From Azadirachta indica (Eukaryota; Streptophyta; Magnoliopsida; Sapindales; Meliaceae): 64,000 bases of DNA. The first letter of the stretch is position 1, and every line of letters begins with the position of its first letter. Under the pieces are notes generated by a model. The model worked only from the letters and a program-made list of their open reading frames with translations, did no database searches and was not told the DNA's origin. This document shows, in pieces, positions 1 through 10,789 of the stretch. Where the stretch lies: contig CM040447.1 in NCBI GenBank assembly GCA_022749755.1, positions 2,688,545 through 2,752,544 of the forward strand, written 5' to 3'. Made by a program: the position numbers and the translations under genes.

Positions 1-203
1 CACATGTTGAATTTTTTTTATTTATATTGTAATTTTCATTGTTAGAGTGCATGTGCTGATTTCTTTGTTCTTTGTGTTGCAATTTTGTATTGTTGGAGTA
101 CATATGTTGTTTTCTTTGTTCTTTATGTTGTGATTTGCCATTGTTGGGTACACGTACTGATTTTTTTTTATTTCTTGTGTTACACTTTTTTATTGTTAGA
201 GTG
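1..203. repeat. Degenerate ~50-bp tandem repeat, four units
   Basis: Four imperfect direct repeats occupy about 1-49, 50-100, 101-150 and 151-203. Each has a T-rich stretch ending in a form of attgttggagta followed by catatgttga. They lie upstream of the outer CACTA transposase and may be part of that element's subterminal or promoter region, which is an inference. From 204 to 585 I see only AT-rich sequence without coding potential. Confidence 0.55.
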
Positions 204-585
204 TATATACTGAGTTGGGACATGATTTGAACATTTGTTAACAATGGTTTTATTTTTTCAGTTGTTTATTTATCAATTTGGGAGCAAAAAAATTACTTTT
301 GCTATTGCTGTTAGGTATATTCTTTGACCTATTTACATTCACTTTGTATGTATTCAATATTACTTTACAATAGATATTGTTATTGTAGTTGTGTTTGGCT
401 GTGAATGAAAGAACATAGTAGAGGTGTGATATGAAGTGGTTGTGGTTGGATATATATTAAAGTATTGTTTGCTTTTTATTGGTTTTCATGTGATTTTTTT
501 TTTAAAGTATAAAAAAATTTAATAAATAAACTTGGAACAAATTGAAATGTACTGACACAATATAATGTACCAGTAGGTACCACAC

Positions 586-3500
586 ATGGATAGAAACTAG
601 ATTTTCAGTGATAAATTATCAGAAGAGTACGTAAATAGTGTTAATGAGTTCCTAAATTTTGCAATGCTTAATTCAGAAAATCGTAGGTTAATTAGATGCC
701 CTAGCAATAGTTGGTGCAATATGAAACTTCATTCGCCTGAATATGTTAGGACACATTTGTTTAAAAAAGGTTTTATATGAATATACATTATTTTGAGTAG
801 GCACAGAGAGGTTGGCCCTACTTCAGATAGTTCAAACTCCCAAACTTATTCTAATAGTCATCACTTTAGATCCAATGATTATAGTATTGTTATAGACATG
901 GTTCAAGATGCTTACGAGCAATGTAATAAAAATCCTAAGTATATTAGGGAAATTCTTGGAGATGCTGAAATGCCTTTATTCTTTGGTTCTAAGCATTCTA
1001 AGTTATCAAGTTTAATGAAAATTTTTAATGTGAAGGGGAACTTTGGGTGGTCGGATGTAGGATTTTCAGTTTTGTTGAAAGCCCTTGTACATATTTTACC
1101 ACAAAATAACACTATGCCTAAATCAATTTATGAGACTAGAAAACAATGAAAGTGTTAGGCTTAGAATATGAAAAGATAGATGCATATCCAAATAATTGCA
1201 TTCTTTAAATGAAGGAGTATGCCAATCTGATTAAGTGCTCTAACTGTGGAGAATATAGGTGGAAGAAAAGAAAAAATAAATCCAAAAAAATTTTAAAAGG
1301 GGTTTCAGCCAAGATTTTGTGGTACTTTCCTCTATTTCTAGGTTTAAATGCATGTTCTAATCACCCAAAATAACTGAGCAAATGTTTTAGCATTCAAATA
1401 AGAGAATAAAATATGGAAAACTTTGCCGTCCAACAAATTCTTAAGCATAGCAGTTAATTGATAACAAATGGTTTGAATTTGCACAAGAGCCTAGGAATCT
1501 TAGACTTGTTCTCTGAACTAATGGGAAAAATCCACATAGCATACTTAACACTACCCATAGTTGTTGGCCAGTTAGAATGACATATAATCTTCCTTTATGG
1601 TTGTGTATGAAAAGAAAATTTATGATGTTATCACTATTAATTTCTGGACCTAGACATATAATCTTAGACTTGTTCTCTGAACTAATGGGAAAAATCCACA
1701 TAGCATACTTAACACTACCCATAGTTGTTGGCCAGTTAGAATGACATATAATCTTCCTTTATGGTTGTGTATGAAAAGAAAATTTATGATGTTAACAATA
1801 CCCATAATTGTTGGCCAGTTAGAATGACATATAATCTTCCTTTATGGTTGTGTATGAAAAGAAAATTTATGATGTTATCACTATTAGATTTAGCTGTCTA
1901 CCTAGCACCCTTAATTGAGGATCTTTAAACTTTATGACATGTTAGTGTAGAAGTCTATGATGCAGGAAAAAAGAAACTTTTAATTTATGGGCTGTTTTGT
2001 TATGGACAATTAATGACTTTCTAGCATATAGTAACCTGTCTAGCAGTATTATTAAAGGTTATTTTACTTGCGCTAAATGTAGGGAAAACACTAGTTTATG
2101 TTAGCTTAAATATAGTAAGAAAAATGCTTTTTGTGTCATTGTCGTTTTCTACTAAACAACCACTCGCTTAGAAAGCTAAAAATTATTTTTAATAGTGAGC
2201 AAGAATAGGAAAAACCTCCTAAAACTTTGAACAAGGAAGAAATTTTATAAATGGTCAAAAAATTGAAAACAACTTTGGGAAAAAGAAGGACAAAAATGAA
2301 AGCGTTTTGATGGGGATAAGATAAAGTTATTTAAGAAAAAATAAATTTTCTTTGACTTAGGATATTGGCAACATTTACTAGTGCATCACCAATTGGATGT
2401 TATGCATATAGAAAAGAATGTGTGGGATAGCATTTACGGCACAATCCTCTATCAACCGAGCAAAACAAATGATGGTATTAATGCTAGGAAAGATCTTAAA
2501 AAAATAGGAATTAGGACAAAATTAGCACCTAATGAGAAGCAAAAAAATTACCTGCCACCAGCCCTTAGACATTGAGCAAAACTGAAAAAAAAATGTTTTA
2601 TCAAACTTTGTTGGATATTAAAGCTCTTGATTGTTACTGTTCTAACTTTAAAAACGTTGTGTCAACTGAAGATTGTCATTTTTAAGGCCTTAAGTCCTAT
2701 GATTATCATACTTTGATGCAACAATTATTATCGTTAGCAATTCAAAATTGCTTACCAAAACCTGTTAGAAATGCCATAATCAAGTTATGCTTTTTCTTTA
2801 ATTCATTGTATAATAAAGTGATAAATGTTGAGAGTTTAGACAAATTACAAAAGGAACTCATATCATCTTGTGCTTGTTTGAACAATTTTTCCTTCCAAAC
2901 TTTTTTGATATAATGGTACATTTAATAGTTTATCTTGTTAAAAAAATAAGATTTTGTGGGCCAATATATTTTAAATGGATGTATCCATTTGAATGATGCA
3001 TAAAGGTGTTTAAAAGAGATGTTCATAACCGCTATTGTCCCAAGGGATGCAGGGCTAAGAGTTATATTGTTGAGGAATCACTTAATTTTTATGCACAATA
3101 ACTTTCAAGTGATGGTGTAATTGTACATTCTGTTTTGGGAATTGAAAAACCTCTAAGTGGTGCAGAAATAAATATGGTTGATCCTCAAATGATAAAGTAA
3201 ACACATTTTTGTATTTTGGAGAATACATCTAAAATTAAACCTTATGTATTGTAAGTTTTCATTTAATCATTTTTTTTTCCAATTTAGTAGAATGTGCCAA
3301 TAGTAAGTACACACAAAATAATTTCCTAAATGAATATTTATATAGGAAAACATGGAATTTTTTAAAGTTACATATCCAAAGCAATCAAAAAGCTATACAT
3401 GGTTACAAATTTAGCATAACCTTAGTTTTAGTGATGGGTTAAAAAAGAAGATAAGTTAACTTTTATGGTATAAAAAATAATACCTAATTGTTTTATGTTT

Positions 3501-3780
3501 TTACATTTGATTTCTATTGTTATATGCTAATTTCTATTTTCATATATGGATTTTAGGTTAACCATGATGTTAAAAATATAATATATATTGATGAAATAGT
3601 AAGGTGGTTGGCAAATAAACCTCGATCTTCGGTGACTAAATATACTTCCTACTTTATAAATGATTTCACTTTTACAATAAGAAAGTGAGACAACAATTGT
3701 ACAACTCAAAATAGTGGAGTTACGGTTGATGCGATAGCCATGCAAGTTTTAAGTTCAAAGGATAAAAATCCATACTTCGG
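586..3780 (+). pseudogene. TNP2-type CACTA transposase, N-terminal and central part (outer element)
   Basis: This is the decayed transposase of the outer CACTA element. The frame starts at the ATG at 586 and codes for MDRN, a stop where Trp is usual, then SEEYVNSVNEFLNFAM, typical of the transposase-associated domain. The following RCPSNSWCN and HSPEYVRTHLFKKGF motifs match the same family. An open stretch at 793-1149 ends in the usual LPQNNTMPKSIYETRK motif. Later segments include SCWPV and YNLPLWLCMKRKFMMLSLL (1560-1640), NLWAVLLWTINDFLAYSNLS (about 1985-2045), LDVMHIEKNVWDSIYGT (2390-2440), a DUF4218 part (2695-3120), a downstream exon near 3340 and the start of DUF4216 (3555-3780). Many stops and frameshifts make it non-functional. 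Coding identity stops abruptly at codon Gly of KDKNPYFG, where the inner CACTA begins, and resumes at 46465. Confidence 0.8.
1495..1886 (+). repeat. ~165-bp direct repeat inside transposase pseudogene
   Basis: A segment coding for the SCWPV/YNLP/CMKRKFMMLSLL part of TNP2 occurs two and a half times. The first copy starts near 1495, the second near 1660, and a third partial copy covers 1797-1886. The copies are nearly identical, so the duplication happened late, after or during decay of the gene. Each copy also creates an antisense open frame, which I consider a shadow. Confidence 0.85.
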
Positions 3781-3807
3781 CACTACTACAAAAAATGCCT
3801 ACCTTGA
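3781..3807 (+). repeat. Left terminal inverted repeat of inner CACTA
   Basis: CACTACTACAAAAAATGCC opens the element. It is followed to about 4190 by subterminal sequence rich in tgtgtcaagacata-like and gacctgtgacata-like motifs. It abuts the Gly codon of KDKNPYFG of the outer transposase. Confidence 0.75.
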
Positions 3808-4189
3808 CTCAAATTCTGTGTTATGAAAAATCTATCTTGTCTTTTAATTTTGTGTCAACATAGGTCATCGAAAGAATGAGTGAGACATTTTAAGTATCAT
3901 TATGTGTCAAGACATAGTGATACAAGATGTATCAAGGATCTAGTTCCCTATATACACCTCTTGACATTTATTCATCAGAGACCTGTGACATATTAAGTTG
4001 CTCTAATATGATGCATGCTGTTGTGTCATGAAGAATTTGGTTGGCACCTATTGCCATTTATGCATTAGATTTTGCTGATATTTTTTTATTGGCCTATTAT
4101 GATTAACATAATCTGTGTCATCTTCAGAATGGTATATATAGTTGCTACATTCAACAAATAAAATATACACTACATAATACACTACATAA

Positions 4190-5560
4190 AATCCCAAATA
4201 GAGGTGCATTAATGGGAAAAACTATTGATGAGGCTTATGATTTGTTAGAAGAGATCGCCATCAATGCATACCAATGACTAGCTGAGCGTTTGATATCAAA
4301 GAAAGCCTTTGGAATTCATGAAGTGGATAAACTTGCTGCACTTTATATTTAATTAACTGCATTGATTAAGCAACTTGGAGCCATGATAACAAATGCCATT
4401 CACACTTCATCGGTAGTTTGTCATTTATGTAGTATAGCCCACCCTAGCACCAAATGTCAACTAGGTAATCTTTTTGCTCCTTCATCTTCAGAACGAGTTC
4501 AATATATTAGGAATTATGATCTACAGTAAAACAATCCTTACTCTAACACTTATAATCAAGTGTGGCAAAACCATCGTAACTTATCTTGGAAAAACAATCA
4601 AAATGTCATGCAACCACCTCCCGAATTTCAACCTCAAGAGAAGAAAGTGAACTTAGAGGATACTCTTACATAGCTTATCATGAACACTTCTAAGTTTATG
4701 ACAAAGATCGAGGCTACATTACAAAATTAAGCAGCATCCATTTGGAATCTTGAGGTATAAATGGATCAATTGGCAAAGTTATTAACAAAGAGGCAAAAAA
4801 ACTCCTTGCCAAGCAATGTGGAGACAAATCCAAAATAGCAAGTGATGGCAATTACAGTTTGAAATGGAAAACAATTGATGGAGCCAAAAAACAACTTGGA
4901 AGAGGCAATACAAGGGAAACAAGCTAATGCACCATCCACAAAGGACAAAGACCATGATGAGCAAGTTAAAAACACCACCAAAACTTTTATGGAAGCAAGT
5001 TCTTCAACGTCACAACTGGAAGCATCAAGCCTTCTCAAGAAATATATTTCACCTCCACCATATTTGCCACTAATATCGTTTCCCTAAAGGTTAGCAAATC
5101 CAAAGAAATATCTTTAAATCGATGCAATCTTAGAGTAACTCAAAAAGGTGTCGATGAATGTTCCTCTCCTAGATACAATTCAACAAATTCCGTCTTACGC
5201 TAAGTTTCTTAAAAACTAGTGACCAACAAAAGATGATTCCAAGAGCATAGGAAGTTGATGTTAAATGAAAAGTGTAGTGCAATTTTGGCAAAAGAAATTG
5301 CCACCGAAGTTAAAAAAACTAGGAAGTTTCACTATACCTTGCATTATTGTAAATTGTTGTTTTAAGAAAGTTTTATGTGATATGGGTACAAATATTAACT
5401 TAATGTCTTTTTCTATTTTTAAAAAATTGGGACTTGGTGAAGTTAAGGCAACAACTATCTCTCTTCAATTGGTAGATCGATCGATAAGCATCCGAAGGAG
5501 GTAATTGAAGATGTGTTAGTCAAAGTTGGCAAGTTTATATTTCTAGCAAATTTTTCAAGT
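4190..5560 (+). pseudogene. Ty3/gypsy gag-protease fragment (Tat/Athila-like)
   Basis: The plus strand shows a run of gag motifs broken by stops: a DEAYDLLEEIAINAYQ-like stretch near 4230, a degenerate Cys-knuckle region (CHLCSIAHPSTKCQ) near 4425, and NPYSNTYNQVWQNH with LSWKNN near 4535-4600. An aspartic-protease region lies at 5265-5504 (GSFTIPCIIVNC, VLCDMGTNINLM, FKKLGLGEVKATTISLQL). In the usual protease the motif is D-L-G-A; here it is D-M-G-T. The remaining pol region is missing, with only unrecognisable sequence from 5560 to 6150. The fragment directly follows the left subterminal region of the inner CACTA, so its 5' part was lost. Confidence 0.75.
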
Positions 5561-6149
5561 CAACGTTCAATGTTTGAAGTTCTAGAAACTTTGATTTATC
5601 TTTGATCTATTCTTTCTTGTAATTATCTCACTAATTAGCCTCATTACAATCTTGAAGAAAAGTCCTATGTTGATCTTATGTGTTATTTAATTAGTCTGCA
5701 TTTATTTCTATGAAAATCAAGTTAGTAGTATTCCTTTCATAAGATCACCATCATCAACATAAAAAATAGCGTATTTTTTCAACTGTACGTGAGCTTTGTT
5801 TTCGCATTAAAAATCTAAGCATAATGTTTATCTCACATACTTTTGAATGTTTACTCAAATTTCTAGTGTGCTTATTTAAGAGTGACCATCTTAGTGAGAT
5901 TTGTAGTTCTGAACTTCTATGCATGCTATGTTCTAATAATGTGAAGGATGATATGATGGAGGATGATCAATTTATGACTATTACACACTACACACGAGCA
6001 TATCAAATGAAATCTTGTTAATACTTGGATCCTTAAATGATTGAATTTATATTTTATTGCATTCTCGTTGGCCATAAATTCGTCAAGTAGGGAAGTCAAT
6101 TTGTGTTATTTAATCTTTTACTTTTTCTTTTACTCTAGGATGAGTAAAC

Positions 6150-7600
6150 GTTAAGTTTGAGGGTATTTAATATATTAATTTTTACTACATGATTATACTT
6201 AAATTATCTGTTATTAAGTAGCACTTAACGTTATTTGGTCCGTTTTGAGTATTTAATTTTCTTTTTAAATATTTTAGTATTATTTTACAGGAATTGATGT
6301 GCTTTAACTTGAAACATGAAAACAAAGCATAAAAATACATTCGTTAGCCATCTGAGAAAACCACAAAGTTTTGTTCCTAGAGACCAAAATGCAAGCAAAA
6401 GAGGACTAAAATACAAAAATATCAAATTAGAGAATAAAATGTAAAATAATCAAAAGAATAGGGATCTAATTGAAATTTAGCTTAAAATTGGCCTTTTCAA
6501 GCAGAATCAATGGCTCGCCTACGCCAAACCGTAGCGCGACCGCGCCATGCATGCTATGACTTGGTAATAACTATGGCACAAACACGCCACCAGAGCGTGT
6601 GCCTATGCCTTTTATGCCTCTTATGACCCAAGTGATGCTTTTCATCAATATATTGAGAGAGGGATTAAGCTAGAGATAGAGATGGGAATTCAACAAGATG
6701 AAGGATGGAGATGTATTTAAGATAGAATAAAATAAGGAGTGAGATAAAACTAGATGTGAAGTGTTGAGGATAAATGCTCTTCAAATCTAGTTTTATCTCA
6801 CTCCTTATTTTATTCTATCTTAAATTGAACAATTTTTGTATTTATTAAAATTATGTATTTGATTGTTAAACTTTTTATGATTAAACTTGAACTCTACTTC
6901 ATGTGTGACTAGACTTATTTTCTAAGGTAATGATTTAATTTATTGGAATTATCTATTTTTTGATATTTTGTTATTTTTTATTTGATATTCTGTATTAAAT
7001 ACTTATCATGATGCTTAATACTTTTAAATATCTGACTAATATTTAAATGAATTGTGAACTAATATGAATTGAGAGGTAATTATTAGGTGTACATCATAAA
7101 TACCGTAAATTGTATGTTAGACAGAGATGTACTAATATGATTTACATAGTTTAATTCAAAATTACCATTAATCGTAATGCATTCTTACTTAATCAAATTT
7201 ACATAGAGATATAGTAAATTTTTAGATGTAGAGTAGTTTCGATTAATCTTAAAAAGGACTATCGAATATGATAGAATAATTAACTGACAATAATAGTATT
7301 AAATCAAAATAACGTCAATAGAAGAATTGGATGCAACTAATTAAGATAAAATCATTGACCCTAGATTTTTCCATTAATTGAATCTTTTAATCAGTTTGCT
7401 AAGTAGTTAATTTTGTTTATTTTAATTTCTCATTCAAATTGATAATCGATTCTTCAGATAAATTCAAAATTAATTAACTTTAGTACTTAATTGATTGCAT
7501 TTCTCATGGGATTAATATTCTCTTATCACTGTATTATTTGTTATTATCTCGTGTACTTGCGGGTATTACGTGCACATTGCACAAATCACACAACAAAATA
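6150..7600 (+). repeat. Probable 3' LTR remnant of the Tat/Athila-like element
   Basis: The sequence gtaaacgttaagtttgagggt near 6146-6167 resembles the purine tract that precedes the 3' LTR in this Ty3 group. AT-rich sequence then continues to about 7600, ending in gtgcacattgcacaaatcacacaac. No second LTR is present for comparison, so the boundaries are estimates. Confidence 0.4.
6716..6824. repeat. Near-perfect 46-bp inverted repeat (hairpin)
   Basis: The left arm 6716-6761 and right arm 6779-6824 are reverse complements over 46 bases with a single mismatch (g at 6757 against a at 6783), separated by a 17-base loop. The RNA or single-stranded DNA would fold into a long stem. It lies inside the presumed LTR remnant. 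No gene function is assigned. Confidence 0.9.
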
Positions 7601-7887
7601 TAGTAAGGTGGGAATTTCGAGGAAGACAATATGATTGATAGCATGTTGTTCTAATATAAAATTAATAAATTGTACATAAATTTTATAATATTCAAAAAAA
7701 GAAATGGAACTTGTCAAATATCTCACTAGAGTTTAAGATAAAGATAAATACCTCCTAGAGTTTGGGATATAGATCTGGACTGGATCCTCTTTTGGTCGCT
7801 CAACGATCCATTGACACATATTCTAAGTTAAAATGGAGGGTTGACATTTGATTTTAATAAATTTTACCCATCTACTGCAGTCAATGA

Positions 7888-8193
7888 AAGGAAAAAAGAA
7901 AGCAAAAACAAATCCAACGAATCACTAGCCCCAGCCTGCCTGCTGCTACCACCCTCTATCTCTTCTTCTACGAGTATCTCACCAACGACTATGACTCCTC
8001 CATTCTCATCTCATCTATATCCCTCAACAAAGCCGAATACGATGTAGACACCAACCTCTCCCTTGTCAGCGATGCATTCGATGTCATGAGTAGTGCGAAC
8101 TTGATCAGAATGAGCAAAGCTTTCACGTTTGTAGAGTGGGCAGAGCTAGATCTTAAGAATCATCTAGAATCACCAAGATTTGGTTTGAGATAA
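7888..8193 (+). CDS. Conserved ~100-codon open frame, unit 1 copy (unidentified fragment)
   Basis: An open frame runs from just after the stop at 7885-7887 to taa at 8191-8193. It contains DYDSSILISSISLNKAEYD and SANLIRMSKAFTFVEW. The unit 2 copy (22393-22695) keeps the same frame and upstream stop over the full length, with mostly amino-acid substitutions and few indels. There is no good initiator ATG near its beginning in this copy, so it may be an exon of a captured or decayed gene rather than a whole gene. I do not recognise the family. Base composition is richer in C than its surroundings, as expected for former coding DNA. Confidence 0.4.
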   Translation, partial: KEKRKQKQIQRITSPSLPAATTLYLFFYEYLTNDYDSSILISSISLNKAEYDVDTNLSLVSDAFDVMSSANLIRMSKAFTFVEWAELDLKNHLESPRFGLR

Positions 8194-9070
8194 TCAAAAT
8201 TAATTAATTAATTTTAGGATTAGATTTTTTTTACCTTTCAACACAATAAATTATGGTGATTAATAGAAAAATTTTTTCAAATGTAATCTCATTCCTTCAT
8301 TAATGTCAAGTGTCAAGAAATTTTTGAAAGTCTAGAATACGAAAGACCAGGATGAAATCTTGATGCTACAGACATACCCCTGAAGTAATGACATTTGCAT
8401 ATAGACATGATACAAATAACCTTTATAAAATTAAAAAATTAATACCATAGCCATCAAAAAGCATCTTGAAACAAAAAAAAAAAAAAAAAAAACATTTTAT
8501 AATATTTATGGAGAGAATTTTTACTTTGTCTTTTTCATCTTTAAATCCTTAGCACAAGCGATAAAGCTTGTTTAAATGAACTTTAGGTTGAATTTTCTAA
8601 TTTTGTCTTATATTTTCAAAATTGATTTTTTTATGATAATGTAAATCAAAATCTTAGTAAATTTTATAAAATTTTAAATTCTTCTCAAATATTTCTTTAA
8701 AACTCTTCAAAATCTTTTAACGATTCATTTTAACTAAATTTTGTTAATAATACTTTAAATTTTCAATTCATTTAATATGATAAAAAATTAAATCTCTAAC
8801 TTTTAACAAGAACTAAATTTTTATAGGTTAATTAATCAATAATATTGATACTTTTCAGTGTTATTTTATTAAAAAATAATGAGATGGGAAGTGCCTAAAT
8901 TACATGTTTCGATAAAATGTGCAATTTTCTAGTTCTAAGATATTTTTTAATGGCTAGGTAATTACATTATTTATTTTTAAATGTCATGATGTATTATTGA
9001 TACGGTAAATTTGGACATTTTATAAGTCTTTATATTATAAGTGGTAGAACAGTTATTTTGCTTAAAATTG
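8194..9070. other. AT-rich non-coding stretch
   Basis: No coding potential is visible. A poly-A run lies near 8468-8490. The segment has no clear counterpart in unit 2. Confidence 0.6.
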
Positions 9071-9383
9071 GCAGATTGAACCCATGAAAAGTTAAGTTGA
9101 AGAAGGTATGTGTCTATTTGTCAGGGGTATCTATTTATCTCCAAACTCTAGGGATACGTGTCTTTGGCTTAAACTCCATAGGGGGATATTTGTCATTTTA
9201 TTTAATATTATAATTGGTATCAAAATCTATTTATTGGCAGATTTAACCCATGAAAAGTTAAGTTCAAGAAGGTATGTGTCTATTTGTCAGGGGTATCTAT
9301 TTATCTCCAAACTCTAAGGATACGTGTCTTTGGCTTAAACTCTATAGGGGGATATTTGTCATTTTATTTAATATTATAATTGG
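9071..9383. repeat. 166-bp tandem duplication
   Basis: The block beginning gcagattgaacccatgaaaag at 9071 is repeated at 9237, where it begins gcagatttaacccatgaaaag. The second copy runs to about 9383. The two copies are almost identical, so the event is recent compared with the surrounding decay. It has no evident coding role. Confidence 0.9.
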
Positions 9384-10342
9384 AGTCTAGAGTCTTTTTT
9401 GTAAGACATTTATTGGTAGGCTTTTTTTAATTATTAAAATTTATATGTACAATTTATTAATATTACATAAAAAAATCTATCAGAAATACTTGTAATCTTT
9501 TTTAAATTTCACAAATTACATATACAATCTATTGATATTATAGAAAACCTAGCTATATTACATTGAAAATTTATTAGGACGCCTATAAAAATTTGCAACC
9601 AATGTACATTTATTTATATTACATTAAAAATTTAGCGGGAGTTGGAAGTCTTAATCGAATATAGTTTCCTATCACTTATTAAAATCTACACTCAATTTAA
9701 ATAAAATCTATCACCCTTTTTTTTTTTTGGAAGAAAATTTCCTCTACTTGCATTTTAGTGAAATTGTCCTCTTTCTCTTCATTTGAAAGGCAAGGTACCA
9801 ACCACCTCTTTATACACTAAAGAGTTGATGAACCATCTACCATATTTCACCATATATGCATAGATATTTAGAATACACTATTATCAGTAGGTACATTTGC
9901 TTTTAATTAGATTAAGTAAATTATAAGTTTATTAGTACAACATTAATATGAGTATAAAAATAAAATAATTTAAATATAACAAATTAAAATTCTATCCAAA
10001 AATTAATTAAATACAACATTATGCAATAATAGATTGATTAAACACAACATTAATAATAACTGTCAATTGAATTAATTTATTAATTAAGGATTGAATCCAT
10101 ACTAAACACTAAATTGAAGAAAACAATATGCAAATGGAAAAAAAATTAATTAAAAAAATTATTGGAGTCAATTATGATTACAAGCTCTATCTAGTAAATA
10201 TAAATGAAGGTGAGTTTTTCCAATCTCGCTCGGCCAAGTAATTAACAAATAACGTGTTTTCCCGTCATTAGTCCTAAATACGTTATCTTTATAAGAATGG
10301 TGTGCCTTAAGATAGATCATCTTCACTAAATGGAAATTAAAA

Positions 10343-10761
10343 TGTTGGTTTTTTGAGGTTGATGGAAGAAAAGGAAAGGTGAAATGTGAGTGGGAGAGAG
10401 AAATGAAAGTTCTAATTGATTAAAATGTTTGGCTTTTTTATTATTATTTTGTTCTTACATACTTTCACAACATGCATGGCTATTTATAGCCATCTTGCCT
10501 CCTAAACCAATGATTAAAATTATATCTAATCTAATAATTATAAAAAATCTTTTAGAAATATCTTTAATAATATCTAAAAATATTTATAATAAATATTTAG
10601 ATATTTGTTACAATTATCTACATATTTCTTGATTTTATTACAAGTTACATTATTTTATTTTATGATATTTTTTTCTAAAGATTATCTTATTAATTTATCT
10701 AGATTTTTCTTTTTAAATATTTTAGATTTTTTCTTAGATTTTTCTAGATTAACTTTTAACA
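10343..10761 (-). repeat. 3' LTR of the copia element
   Basis: On the plus strand it starts TGTTGG and ends taaCA, about 419 bp. It is closely similar to 14065-14482, sharing for example the gaaaaggaaaggtgaaatg and catgcatggctatttatag blocks. Confidence 0.88.
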
Positions 10762-10789
10762 CCCCTTTAATCTAGAAAAATCATATACT

